DNA from: Gammaproteobacteria bacterium
GTDB lineage: Bacteria > Pseudomonadota > Gammaproteobacteria > Steroidobacterales > Foliamicaceae
Assembly (NCBI GenBank): GCA_009838035.1
Contig: VXSK01000004.1
Location: 124,001-188,000, forward strand
DNA length: 64,000 nt
Direction: 5' to 3'
Positions 1 through 8,071 of this stretch are shown here, piece after piece. Under the pieces are notes generated by a model, which saw only the letters and a list, made by a program, of their open reading frames with translations, was not told where the DNA came from and searched no databases. Position 1 is the first letter of the stretch; the number at the start of each line of letters is the position of its first letter. Both the position numbers and the translations under genes were made by a program.

Positions 1-1
1 C

Positions 2-469
2 ACGGCCCGGGCGGCGCAGGTGCAGGCGGTTCTGCCGCTCACCATCGTCGCCAACGCCGGCCCGGTGGGCAAGCTGTACGGTTCGGTCGGTCCCGCGGAG
101 ATTTCCGCCGGTTTCGAGGAAGCCGGCGTGGAAGTGTCGCGCTCGGAAGTGCAGATGCCCGACGGTCCGATCAAGGAACTGGGCGAGCATCCCGTTACGC
201 TCAAGCTGCATGCCGACGTGCAGCAGGAGGCCACGATCCGCGTGGTCGGACAGGCGGGCGAGACGGAAGTGTTGCCGGGGGCCGAGCCGCTGCCCGCGGA
301 CGAGGACGAGGATGCGGAAACGGAAGATACGTTGCCGACGGCCGCGGACGCCGCCACGGACACGGCCGGGGAAGTTCGGGAGTCGGAATCGACGGCCGAT
401 GAGGAGGTTGAAGAAACCGCCGGGGCCGAGCCGCAGGTTCTGGCCGATGATTCCGCCGGAGATGGCTGA
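2..469 (+). CDS. rplI: 50S ribosomal protein L9, C-terminal part (5' end outside window)
   Basis: Component of the large ribosomal subunit that binds 23S rRNA at the base of the L1 stalk. The gene enters the window already open. The visible part begins in the central helix and covers the whole C-terminal domain: LTIVANAGPVGKLYGSVGP is the diagnostic start of that domain, followed by an AGVEVSRSEVQMPDGPIKELGEH segment split over the usual beta-alpha-beta fold. The typical protein ends near the VVGQAGE stretch. Here about 70 extra residues follow, rich in Glu, Asp, Ala and Thr. The stop overlaps the dnaB start (ATGGCTGA), so the two genes are translationally coupled, a common rplI-dnaB order. 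Identity is secure; the function of the acidic tail is unknown. Confidence 0.95.
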   Translation, partial: TARAAQVQAVLPLTIVANAGPVGKLYGSVGPAEISAGFEEAGVEVSRSEVQMPDGPIKELGEHPVTLKLHADVQQEATIRVVGQAGETEVLPGAEPLPADEDEDAETEDTLPTAADAATDTAGEVRESESTADEEVEETAGAEPQVLADDSAGDG

Positions 470-1868
470 GAACGGCGATCTTCTTCCCTCTTCGGTTGAC
501 GCCGAGCGTGCCCTGCTTGGCGGCCTGATGCTGGAGAACGATACCTGGGATGAGGTGGCGGATCTGCTGGCGGGCGGCGATTTCTCCCGCGACGACCACC
601 GCCTGATTTTCGGCGCGATAAGCGACCTCATCAACGGCGGCAAACACTGCGACAACCTGACCGTATGCGAGCATCTCCGCTCGCGCGAACAACTGGACGA
701 CGCCGGCGGCGCCGGATATGTCGGGAATCTGCTGATCGGCACGCCCAGTGCGGCCAACGTCGAGACCTACGCCCGGATCGTTCGCGACATGTCGATACTG
801 CGCCAGCTGGCGCGGGCGGGGAGGCGGATTACCGGGCGGGTGCTGAAGACCGGCGGCAGGGAAGCCGAGGAACTTCTGGAGGAAGCGGAGCGGGAAATCT
901 TCCAGATCAACGAGCAGAGTTACAAGGGCGACCTCGACGACCTGGGCATGGGCGAGGCGTTTCGCGCCGAACTGGTCAACTGGCTGCGCGAGCGGGAGAA
1001 AAGCGGCGAGGCGGTGACCGGCGTGGCCACGGGGCTGACCGATTTCGACAACCTGACGGCCGGCCTTCAGAATGGCGACCTGGTCATACTGGCCGGGCGT
1101 CCATCACTGGGCAAGACGTCCCTGGCCCTGACGATCGCGCAATCGGCCGTATTGAGCCAGAAGCCGGTATCGGCCCTGCTGTTCAGCCTTGAGATGCCCA
1201 AGAAGCAGATCGCGCTGCGGCTGCTTTCCTCGCTGGGGGAAATCGACCATGCGGATCTTCGCATCGGGAAGATCGGGCGTAACTGGAGCAAGGTCAACAG
1301 CGCGCTGAACATGCTGAAGGAAGCGCCGCTTTTGATCGACGATTCCCAGTTGCTGACTCCCGACCGGATCCGCTCGCGGGCCAGGCGGGTATCGCGGTCC
1401 GAGTCGCGCGCCGGCCGCAGGCTGGGCCTGGTCCTGGTGGACTACCTGCAACTGATCGATGCGTCGCCCACCGAACGGCGCGACGTCAACCGGGCCATAG
1501 AGCTTGGCGCCATTTCCAAGTCCCTCAAGGCCTTGGCGCGCGAACTGGACGTGCCCGTCGTGGTCCTGTCGCAGTTGAATCGCGAGGTGGAACGACGCCC
1601 GGATCGGCGCGTGCAACTTTCCGACCTGCGCGATTCTGGGGCAATCGAGCAGGATGCCGATGTCGTTGCGTTTGTGACATTGCCGGAGAGCCAGGAGAAA
1701 CAGGATCTCTACCACGTCAACAAGCGCGTTCTGCACGTGGCCAAGCAGCGCAACGGGCCCACCGGCGAATGCGAGGTGTACTTCGAAAGCGCCTGCATGC
1801 GCTTTCGCGACCTGCAGCCCGGCGACGCCGAGGAAGAGCTGCCACCGGCTCCTTCCGTGGAGTATTAG
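462..1868 (+). CDS. dnaB: replicative DNA helicase DnaB
   Basis: Hexameric 5'-3' helicase that unwinds DNA at the replication fork and interacts with primase. The product is 468 residues, normal for the family. The N-terminal domain begins with SVDAERALLGGLML, the usual DnaB opening. The RecA-like domain has a Walker A motif GRPSLGKTS at about residue 212, a Walker B strand LVLVDYLQLI at about 325, and SQLNREVERRPDRR followed by LRDSGAIEQDAD near the C-terminus, all DnaB hallmarks. The ATG at 462 was chosen because it overlaps the rplI stop and gives the family N-terminus; the open frame extends further upstream but only inside rplI. Confidence 0.97.
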   Translation: MAENGDLLPSSVDAERALLGGLMLENDTWDEVADLLAGGDFSRDDHRLIFGAISDLINGGKHCDNLTVCEHLRSREQLDDAGGAGYVGNLLIGTPSAANVETYARIVRDMSILRQLARAGRRITGRVLKTGGREAEELLEEAEREIFQINEQSYKGDLDDLGMGEAFRAELVNWLREREKSGEAVTGVATGLTDFDNLTAGLQNGDLVILAGRPSLGKTSLALTIAQSAVLSQKPVSALLFSLEMPKKQIALRLLSSLGEIDHADLRIGKIGRNWSKVNSALNMLKEAPLLIDDSQLLTPDRIRSRARRVSRSESRAGRRLGLVLVDYLQLIDASPTERRDVNRAIELGAISKSLKALARELDVPVVVLSQLNREVERRPDRRVQLSDLRDSGAIEQDADVVAFVTLPESQEKQDLYHVNKRVLHVAKQRNGPTGECEVYFESACMRFRDLQPGDAEEELPPAPSVEY

Positions 1869-1891
1869 GGCCCGTTAACATCGGGCCCTAA
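1865..1891 (+). terminator. strong hairpin overlapping the dnaB stop codon
   Basis: A perfect 10-bp inverted repeat, TTAGGGCCCG and CGGGCCCTAA, with a 7-base loop TTAACAT, begins inside the dnaB stop codon. There is no T-run after it, so it is not a classical intrinsic terminator. It may instead stabilise the 3' end of the rplI-dnaB mRNA or pause transcription. The next gene starts 27 bases later on the same strand. Confidence 0.45.
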
Positions 1892-1918
1892 GGCGCCAGC
1901 GAACATCGCAAGTACTCC

Positions 1919-3976
1919 ATGGAGGCAGGGGAGGGCGAAATCAGTAATACCGCCGACCGGGTGCTGGAAGCATTCGCTCCGAACGGTCCGCTGTCGTCCG
2001 CGATCGAGAGTTTTGTCGCGCGCGAGGGTCAGCAGGAGATGGCGCTGGCCGTAGCCGAGACGCTGGCCGACGGCGGCTGCCTGATCGCCGAGGCCGGAGC
2101 GGGCGCAGGGAAGACACTGGCCTATCTCGTTCCGGCCTTGCTGGCGGGGCGCCGCGCGGTCATCTCCACCTATTCCCGCAACCTCCAGGACCAGTTGTTC
2201 CTGCGCGACCTGCCGCAGGTGGGCGAGGCGCTGGGGCGGCCGGTCAGGGTGCGCATGTTGAAGGGCCGCGCCAACTACCTGTGCCGCTACCGTCTCGCAC
2301 TGGCCGCCGACAAACCGGGCGAGCTCGACGGCAGGGAGCGCCTTGACCTGGAAAGCGTCCAGGCCTGGGCCGGACACACCGTTTCGGGGGACCTGGCCCG
2401 CTGCGAAGGCGTGCCCGAGAATGCGCCGATCCTGAGAAGGGTTACCTCCACGCGCGAAAACTGCTTGGGCAAGGAATGCCCGGATTTCGAGTCCTGCCAC
2501 GTTTTTCGTGCCCGGGAACAGGCCGTGCAGGCACAGATCGTTGTAGTGAATCACCACGTGCTGATGGCCGATCTGCAACTCAAGGCGGCCGGCGCGGATG
2601 GATTGCTGCCGAAGTTCGACTGTCTGATTGTGGACGAAGCCCACGCGTTGCCGGAGGTGGCGCGTGAAAGCCTTGCGTCGAGCCTGGGCACCGGACAAAT
2701 CCTGGATGCCCTGGGCGACGTGCAGCGCGAGGCGCTGGCCGCGGGCGTCTGGGCGGAAGTGGAAGAGGAGCACGATGCGCTGCGTAACGCCGTGCGCGAT
2801 CTGCGCCTGGCCTGCCCGCGGGAACCGGGAGAGAGCGACTGGGCGCCGGAAATGCTTCGCCGCGAGATCGAGATGCTTGAATTCGCGATGGACCAGTTGA
2901 TCGAATGTTGCGAGGACGCCGCCGAAGAGGAAGAGGACGCCCTGGTTCTGGCCACCGCAGGCCTGCGGGACATGCGCGACCGCCTCGCGTACATGTCCGG
3001 AGCCCTGGATGAACTGCGCCGGGACCCCGAGTTCGAATACGCGGACTACGCCTACCCGGATGCCGATTTCGACGCGGACCCGGCCGTGCCCGGGAACTTT
3101 CGCGCCGGCTGGATCCGCACCACGCGCACCCAGGTCACCCTGAATCTGACGCCGGTGGACATCTCCGGGGATTTCCAGCGCCTGGTGGATGAGTCCGAGG
3201 CATCGTGGATCTTTTCCTCGGCTACGCTGAGCATCGATGGCGATTTCACGCACTTTGCGCGGCGCCTTGGATTCGAGGACGCTCGCGAACTGCTGGTGTC
3301 GAGTCCCTACGACTATCGGCGCAACACCCTGCTGTATGTTCCGCAGGCCGTTCCGGTGCCCGGGCGCACGGCGGAAGGGTTCACCGAGGCGATACTGGAG
3401 GCGGCCCTGCCGCTGGCGGCCGCCGCCGGCGGCCGGGCGTTCTTCCTGTTTACAAGTTACCGGGCGCTGGACGAGGCGCGGGATGTGCTCGGCGATGATC
3501 CCGTATGGAGGGACCGGTTCGTGGCCCAGGGCGCGGGCAGGCCGCGCAGCCTGCTGCTGGAGGAATTCAGGAGCCGCAAGGACAGCATCCTCCTGGGTAC
3601 ACGAAGTTTCTGGCAGGGCGTGGACGTGCGCGGCCGGGACCTGATACTCGTGGTCATTGACCGGCTGCCGTTCGAGGCGCCCGGAAACCCCGTGTACCGG
3701 GCCCGTCAGCAGGCCGTCCGGGCGCGCGGCGGCGACCCGTTCAACGAGATATCGTTGCCCGAGGCGGTGCTTGCGCTGAAGCAGGGCGTAGGCAGGCTGG
3801 TGCGCGGCGAAAGCGACAAGGGCGTCGTGATGATCTGCGATCAGCGCCTGCTGACCAGGGGCTATGGCAGCCGCTTTCTCGCCAGCCTTCCGCCGATGCC
3901 GCTGACCCGCGATCCCGGCGAGGCACTGCGCTTCATGACCCGAGTTGCCGGCGAGCCGCGCCGGGAAGCGGCATGA
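1919..3976 (+). CDS. ATP-dependent DNA helicase, DinG/YoaA family
   Basis: XPD/Rad3-like superfamily 2 helicase, expected to unwind DNA 5'-3' in repair or restart. Its 685 residues fit the YoaA length. Visible motifs: Walker A AEAGAGAGKTLAYLVP at about residue 58, DEAH in LIVDEAHALPE at about 238, motif VI-like GVGRLVRGESDKG near the end, and four cysteines (LCRYR at about 121 and NCLGKECPDFESC at about 181-194) placed like the [4Fe-4S] ligands of this family. VVVNHHVLMADL follows the cluster as in DinG and YoaA. The ATG at 1919 has no strong ribosome binding site, but the first motif is correctly spaced. It overlaps tsaB by 4 bases, suggesting an operon. Confidence 0.9.
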   Translation: MEAGEGEISNTADRVLEAFAPNGPLSSAIESFVAREGQQEMALAVAETLADGGCLIAEAGAGAGKTLAYLVPALLAGRRAVISTYSRNLQDQLFLRDLPQVGEALGRPVRVRMLKGRANYLCRYRLALAADKPGELDGRERLDLESVQAWAGHTVSGDLARCEGVPENAPILRRVTSTRENCLGKECPDFESCHVFRAREQAVQAQIVVVNHHVLMADLQLKAAGADGLLPKFDCLIVDEAHALPEVARESLASSLGTGQILDALGDVQREALAAGVWAEVEEEHDALRNAVRDLRLACPREPGESDWAPEMLRREIEMLEFAMDQLIECCEDAAEEEEDALVLATAGLRDMRDRLAYMSGALDELRRDPEFEYADYAYPDADFDADPAVPGNFRAGWIRTTRTQVTLNLTPVDISGDFQRLVDESEASWIFSSATLSIDGDFTHFARRLGFEDARELLVSSPYDYRRNTLLYVPQAVPVPGRTAEGFTEAILEAALPLAAAAGGRAFFLFTSYRALDEARDVLGDDPVWRDRFVAQGAGRPRSLLLEEFRSRKDSILLGTRSFWQGVDVRGRDLILVVIDRLPFEAPGNPVYRARQQAVRARGGDPFNEISLPEAVLALKQGVGRLVRGESDKGVVMICDQRLLTRGYGSRFLASLPPMPLTRDPGEALRFMTRVAGEPRREAA

Positions 3977-4647
3977 GCGGCTTTCGCTGCCTGGCGCTGG
4001 AGACGGGCGTGCGCCCCTCGTCGGTCGCCGCAAGCAACGGAGATCGGCATTTCGAGACGTCTGTGCCCGTTGGCGCCAGCATCGCGGCTGTCCTGTATGA
4101 AACGATCGATGAGGTTCTGGACCAGGTCGGTCTGTCGCTTGAGGAACTCGATTGCATCGCTTTCGGGCGCGGGCCGGGCGCGTTCACCGGGCTGCGCGTT
4201 GCGGCGGCCGCGGCCCAGGGACTGGCAACCGGTCTGGGCATCCGATTGTGCGCGGTTTCCAGCCTCGCCGCCCTGGCTCAGGATGCTTGCGACCGCGCAC
4301 CGGCAGGCACTTGGATTGCGCCTGCTCTGCCGGCAGGGCGCGACCAGCTGTACCTGGGCTGGTACCGGATCGGCGAGTCCGGCCTTGTATCGGCCGAGGC
4401 CGACGATCGACTTGCGCCGGCGGCCCAGTCCCGTTTGCCGGGATCCGGGCGATTCATCGCCGCCGGCAGGGTCTGGTCCGAGAACGAGGCCTTGCACGCT
4501 TCAAACGCCAGTCGGATACAACAACTGGAGGGTCGCGCCCTTCCACGCGCAGGCGCGGTGCTTCGTCTGGCGCAGAGAGACTACGCCGAAGGCCGAATAA
4601 CGGCCCCGGAGCAAGCGCAGCCCCTGTACCTGAGAAGAGCCGTATAG
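3973..4647 (+). CDS. tsaB: tRNA threonylcarbamoyladenosine biosynthesis protein TsaB
   Basis: Scaffold partner of TsaD, required for the universal t6A37 modification of ANN-decoding tRNAs. The 224 residues have the ASKHA-fold opening LALETGVRPSSVAA and the diagnostic GRGPGAFTGLRVAAAAAQGLA segment at about 66-86, followed by AVSSLAALAQ. The C-terminal end with QPLYLRRAV is also typical (family ending PxYLR). The ATGA overlap with the upstream helicase gene supports the start. yoaA-tsaB adjacency is common in Gammaproteobacteria. Confidence 0.93.
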   Translation: MSGFRCLALETGVRPSSVAASNGDRHFETSVPVGASIAAVLYETIDEVLDQVGLSLEELDCIAFGRGPGAFTGLRVAAAAAQGLATGLGIRLCAVSSLAALAQDACDRAPAGTWIAPALPAGRDQLYLGWYRIGESGLVSAEADDRLAPAAQSRLPGSGRFIAAGRVWSENEALHASNASRIQQLEGRALPRAGAVLRLAQRDYAEGRITAPEQAQPLYLRRAV

Positions 4648-4651
4648 CGCC

Positions 4652-4705
4652 ATGGACCGGCGCGAGTTTCTCAAGCACGCCGCACTCTCCGGCCTTGGGA
4701 CGTAG
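4652..4705 (+). pseudogene. truncated twin-arginine leader remnant (17 codons)
   Basis: A 17-codon open frame starts 4 bases after the tsaB stop and reads MDRREFLKHAALSGLGT, then TAG. RREFLKHAALSGLG is a textbook Tat signal n- and h-region start (S/T-R-R-x-F-L-K type). The hydrophobic region is cut off and no mature domain follows in this frame. The following gene has its own ribosome binding site and an unrelated Sec-type signal. The likely explanation is the 5' remnant of a Tat-exported enzyme gene whose body was lost. A leader peptide role is possible but nothing else supports it. Confidence 0.55.
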
Positions 4706-4713
4706 AGGAGATT

Positions 4714-5310
4714 ATGGGAATCAAGACTCACATGCGCCTTTGCCTGTCACTGACATTGGCGCTAGCCGTCCAGGTCACCCAGGGACAATATGTGCCTGCC
4801 ATAGCGGAATTCGAGAAAGCGGACGAAGAGACGGTGAGGCTCCCGCCGGAAGCGTTCGAAGATCTCCCGCACATGATTCAAGAGGAATTGACCGCCAGAG
4901 GCTGCACGATTCCACAAGCCTTCCACACGGATCTCGGGAAAAGCAATGTTGTTCGAGGGCATTTCACTCAATCTGATCAGACCGACATCGCGGTACTTTG
5001 TTCGCGGGAACGCGTGTCGTCGATCCTGGTGTTTCGCGGTGGGTCGGAGCAGGACGTGGCGGAATTGGCACCGGCGCCAGACGCCAACTATCTCCAAGGC
5101 ACAGGAGACGGGGAGATTGGTTTCTTACGGGCGCTCGGCGTAGCGAGCCCGGAATATATTCGAAGCTGCTATGAAGCACTTAAGGCGTATGGGGTGCCTG
5201 ATCCTCCTCCGTTGGATCACGAAGGAATCGACGATTATTTTGTTGAAAAGGCGTCCCGCATTTGGTACTGGCACGAGGAAGCCTGGCTACGTCTGGCAGG
5301 CGCAGATTGA
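4714..5310 (+). CDS. hypothetical exported protein
   Basis: A 198-residue protein not assigned to a family. The N-terminus MGIKTHMRLCLSLTLALAVQ looks like a Sec signal peptide, cleaved around VTQG/QY. The mature part is acidic with no recognisable catalytic motif; two cysteines (RGCTIP and VLCSRE) and a third (IRSCYE) are present. It includes DIAVLCSRERVSSILVFRGG, the kind of beta-rich segment seen in small periplasmic proteins that compare a dose or charge value. AGAGGAG precedes the ATG by 4 bases. Base composition is visibly less GC-rich than in tsaB or the downstream oxidoreductase, so recent acquisition is plausible; it sits where a Tat protein gene seems to have been lost. Confidence 0.6.
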   Translation: MGIKTHMRLCLSLTLALAVQVTQGQYVPAIAEFEKADEETVRLPPEAFEDLPHMIQEELTARGCTIPQAFHTDLGKSNVVRGHFTQSDQTDIAVLCSRERVSSILVFRGGSEQDVAELAPAPDANYLQGTGDGEIGFLRALGVASPEYIRSCYEALKAYGVPDPPPLDHEGIDDYFVEKASRIWYWHEEAWLRLAGAD

Positions 5311-5361
5311 GGTTGGTGCTCCGTTCCCAGAACCAATGAAGCTGAATGCCCGTGAAGCAGG

Positions 5362-6831
5362 CTATTCGCGCCAACGGGGAGCGATCAGGCGCCGTTTGCC
5401 GTCCTTGGACATCTTTACGCCGGGTTCGTCGAGGTTTTCGCGGTCCCAGAGTTCGCAGGTGACCTGGCGGTGGCGCTGGTCGAGCGCCTCGCAGTAGTTG
5501 GTGTAGAGGCAAAGCCGCACTTCATCCCCGTGGCCCGAACGGACCTTTTCGAACCAGTCGGGATCCGCCAGCGCCTGGCGGGCCAGGCCGGCGATATCGC
5601 CTTCGCCGTCGGCCAGCACCTTCTCCGCCTGCTCGAAATTGTGCAGGCCGCCAACCGCGACCGTGGGCGTGTCCAGGCCCGCATCGCGTATCGCGGCGCG
5701 TACCTGCGCCGCGGGCTGGAGGTTGCGTCCGAACGGCCCCTTCGCGTCGGAGTAGTACGAGGGCATGCATTCGTAGCCGCTGGGCCCGGTGTAGGGGTAG
5801 GCGGCCCATCCGATCTTCGGCTGTTTGGCGTCCTCGAACTTGCCCCCGCGTGAAAGCGAGATGAAGTCCATTCCCTGCGCCGCCAGCCGACTGGCGAAGA
5901 ATGCAGCCTCATCGGTTTCCATGCCGCCGTTCAGGCAGTCCTCGGTGAGCATCCGGCAGCCCACAACGTAGTCGTCGCCTACACGGCGCCGTACGGCCTG
6001 GAACACTTCACCGGGCAGGCGCACCCGGCCTTCCAGGTCGCCGCCGTAACCGTCGGCGCGGGTGTTCAGCGAGGACAGAAAAGAGGCCATTGTGTAGGCG
6101 TGCGCGTAGTGCAGTTCGACGCCGTCGAAGCCGGCCTCGCTTGCCCGTTCGGCGGCGTCCGCAAACAGGCCGGGGAGCTTCCGGGGGAGGCCGCGGATGT
6201 GCGGCAGTTCCGTGTCGGTCACTCGCTCGCGGGCGCCGTACTGCAGCGCCTCCCATTCGCGCTCGTCCAGCACCTCGATGAGCTCCTCGTCGGACATCTC
6301 GACCAGGGCAGCACGGACGTCCGCCTCGGAAACAGATTCAGATAAATTCAATTTATCAATATGATAAGAAGTTATATTAAGAAACTCATTAAGATATCTT
6401 TCGCGCTTGGGGCGCCTGCGTATGCTCAGGAAGTCGATGATCTGAATGAACAGGCGCGTATAGCCGCCGCTGGCTTTTCGAACGGTCTCGGTCAGCGTGC
6501 GCAGCCCGGGCAGGAAGCGGTCGTGGCCGATCCGCAGCAGCGGTCCCGAGGGGATGTCGCGGATACCCGTGGCCTCCACAACGATGGCTCCGGGACGCCC
6601 TTCCGCGAAGCGCCGGTACCAGTCGAGAATATCGGGCGTAACGATGCCGTCTTCGGTGGCGCGCCAGGGGACCATCGCCGGTACCCAGGTGCGTTCGTTG
6701 AGCCGGCAATGGCCGTTGCGCCCCAGTGCGAGCGGCTGAAACAGGCGAGATTGCCGCGCTTCCTCGCGGGTCGGCCAGCGTCCGGGTTCGGCGACATACT
6801 TGATGCGCTCGGCGGGACGCCACATTGCCAC
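5362..6831 (-). CDS. Old Yellow Enzyme family NADH:flavin oxidoreductase
   Basis: FMN-dependent reductase of the OYE / 2,4-dienoyl-CoA reductase N-domain type, predicted to reduce activated C=C bonds. Its 489 residues cover one TIM barrel. Motifs: LNERTWVPAMVPWRA near residue 45, then AGFDGVELHYAHAYTMASFLSSLNTRADGYGGDLEGR split across about 235-270 (the active-site H-A-H and the R-x-D-x-Y-G-G-S-like signature), and VAVGGLHNFEQAEKVLADG with GDIAGLARQALADPDW near the FMN phosphate site. The substrate is unknown. It sits beside a RidA protein and an SDR in a catabolic-looking neighbourhood. A 72-base AT-rich codon patch at 6331-6402 keeps the frame but is unlike the rest of the gene. No dehydrogenase half follows the barrel. 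Confidence 0.85.
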   Translation of the reverse strand: MAMWRPAERIKYVAEPGRWPTREEARQSRLFQPLALGRNGHCRLNERTWVPAMVPWRATEDGIVTPDILDWYRRFAEGRPGAIVVEATGIRDIPSGPLLRIGHDRFLPGLRTLTETVRKASGGYTRLFIQIIDFLSIRRRPKRERYLNEFLNITSYHIDKLNLSESVSEADVRAALVEMSDEELIEVLDEREWEALQYGARERVTDTELPHIRGLPRKLPGLFADAAERASEAGFDGVELHYAHAYTMASFLSSLNTRADGYGGDLEGRVRLPGEVFQAVRRRVGDDYVVGCRMLTEDCLNGGMETDEAAFFASRLAAQGMDFISLSRGGKFEDAKQPKIGWAAYPYTGPSGYECMPSYYSDAKGPFGRNLQPAAQVRAAIRDAGLDTPTVAVGGLHNFEQAEKVLADGEGDIAGLARQALADPDWFEKVRSGHGDEVRLCLYTNYCEALDQRHRQVTCELWDRENLDEPGVKMSKDGKRRLIAPRWRE

Positions 6832-6850
6832 GGGATTGCTCTCCCGCCGG

Positions 6851-7243
6851 CTAGTCCGGGATCACGGCGGTGGCTTCGATTTCCACCAGCGCTTTCGATT
6901 CGACCAACGCCGAGACCTCAACAAGGCTCATGGCCGGGTAGTGCCTGCCGAGCACCCTCCGGTAGGCCGCGCCGATCTCGGACTGCGCGTCCAGGTATGC
7001 CCGCCGGTCGATAATGAACCAGGTAAGCCGCACCAGGTGTTCCGGCCCGGCCCCCGCCTCGGCCAGCACCGCCACCACGTTCGCTAGCGCCAGCTCCACC
7101 TGCCCGGCCAGCGTGTCCGGGAAATTGCCCTGCGTGTCCCAGCCGATCTGGCCGGCCGTGAAGACCAGCCTGCCCCGAGCCGAGACGCCGTTGGCGTAGC
7201 CTTTCGGGCTCGACCAGCCGGGCGGTTGCAGTATCTCGTTCAT
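6851..7243 (-). CDS. RidA family protein (YjgF/YER057c/UK114)
   Basis: A 130-residue member of the family that hydrolyses reactive enamine/imine intermediates or related substrates. The pattern fits: GYANGVSARGRLVFTAGQIGWD at the N-terminal side and QVELALANVVAVLAEAGAGPEHLVRLTWFIID in the middle (segments quoted in shorter parts: FTAGQIGWD, ALANVVAVLAEAG, LVRLTWFIID). The canonical C-terminal catalytic Arg region is replaced by YPAMSLVEVSALVESKALVEIEATAVI, typical of the diverged RidA subgroups that accompany oxidoreductases. It probably shares a transcript with the OYE gene just downstream (19-base gap). Confidence 0.85.
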   Translation of the reverse strand: MNEILQPPGWSSPKGYANGVSARGRLVFTAGQIGWDTQGNFPDTLAGQVELALANVVAVLAEAGAGPEHLVRLTWFIIDRRAYLDAQSEIGAAYRRVLGRHYPAMSLVEVSALVESKALVEIEATAVIPD

Positions 7244-7339
7244 CGGCCCGTACTTTATCAGCGGGCCGCGGCAGGAGTTTCCGGAATTCGGCTCGGAAGT
7301 GTACGATTCGACTCCCGGAAGGCGGGTTGGGAGAATCAG

Positions 7340-8050
7340 ATGTCGTCAACCGTAATGGTCACCGGCGCCAATCGCGGATTGGGCCTGGAGTTTGCGCGCC
7401 AGTATGCGGCCGAGGGATGGCGGGTGCTGGCCACCTACCGCAATCCGGCCGTGGCGGGAGAATTGCTGGAGCTGGCCGGTCAGGACAACGTGCAGGCGTT
7501 CAGACTCGACGTTTCGGACTTTGACGCAATCGCGGCACTGGCGGAAGAGTTGCGGGACGAAACGATCGACGTGTTTCTCAGCAACGCCGGCCTGTTCGGA
7601 CCCAAGCCGGGCGCGGAGTCCGATCTGAGGCAATCGTTCGGGCACATCGACTACGGTATCGTGCGAGAGGTCCTGAGCGTCAACGCGCTGGCGCCCCTGA
7701 AATGCGCCGAATCCTTTGTAGAGCAAATCGCCCGCAGTGAGCAGCGCAAGTTCGTAGCGCTCTCCTCCATTGAAGGCTCGATCAGCCGGGCCCAGCGCGA
7801 TCTCTATGCATACCGCACCAGCAAGGCCGCGCTGAACATGGTCACGCGTTTGCTGTCGGGGGACCTGGCCGATCGCGGCATCACCGTGGTGAGCGTCTGC
7901 CCCGGCTGGGTGAAGACCCGCATGGGCGGCGAATTCGCCAAGCTGGAACTGACACCTGCGATCCGCGACTTCCGCGGCCTGGTCGCGCGCCTCACCCTGG
8001 AAGAAAGCGGCAAATTCATCGAATCCCCTGGCAATCCATTGGCATACTGA
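7340..8050 (+). CDS. SDR family NAD(P)-dependent oxidoreductase
   Basis: Short-chain dehydrogenase of 236 residues, close in pattern to the C-factor/carbonyl reductase subgroup. Visible are the cofactor motif VTGANRGLGLEFARQ at about 7-21, the NAG motif VFLSNAGLFG at about 80, the catalytic Ser in FVALSSIEGS, and YAYRTSKAALNM carrying the catalytic Y-x-x-x-K at about 155. PGWVKTRMGG follows as the usual PG motif. The ATG at 7340 was chosen because the glycine-rich motif must lie near the N-terminus; the frame extends upstream without homology. The substrate is not predictable. Confidence 0.88.
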   Translation: MSSTVMVTGANRGLGLEFARQYAAEGWRVLATYRNPAVAGELLELAGQDNVQAFRLDVSDFDAIAALAEELRDETIDVFLSNAGLFGPKPGAESDLRQSFGHIDYGIVREVLSVNALAPLKCAESFVEQIARSEQRKFVALSSIEGSISRAQRDLYAYRTSKAALNMVTRLLSGDLADRGITVVSVCPGWVKTRMGGEFAKLELTPAIRDFRGLVARLTLEESGKFIESPGNPLAY

Positions 8051-8071
8051 CAGGGAGAGGAGGATCGGACC

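Noticed and set aside
1865..4033. 722-codon open frame on the minus strand opposite the DinG/YoaA-type helicase gene
   Set aside because: It mirrors the helicase gene codon for codon, has no recognisable domain, and has poor starts. High GC makes such antisense frames common.
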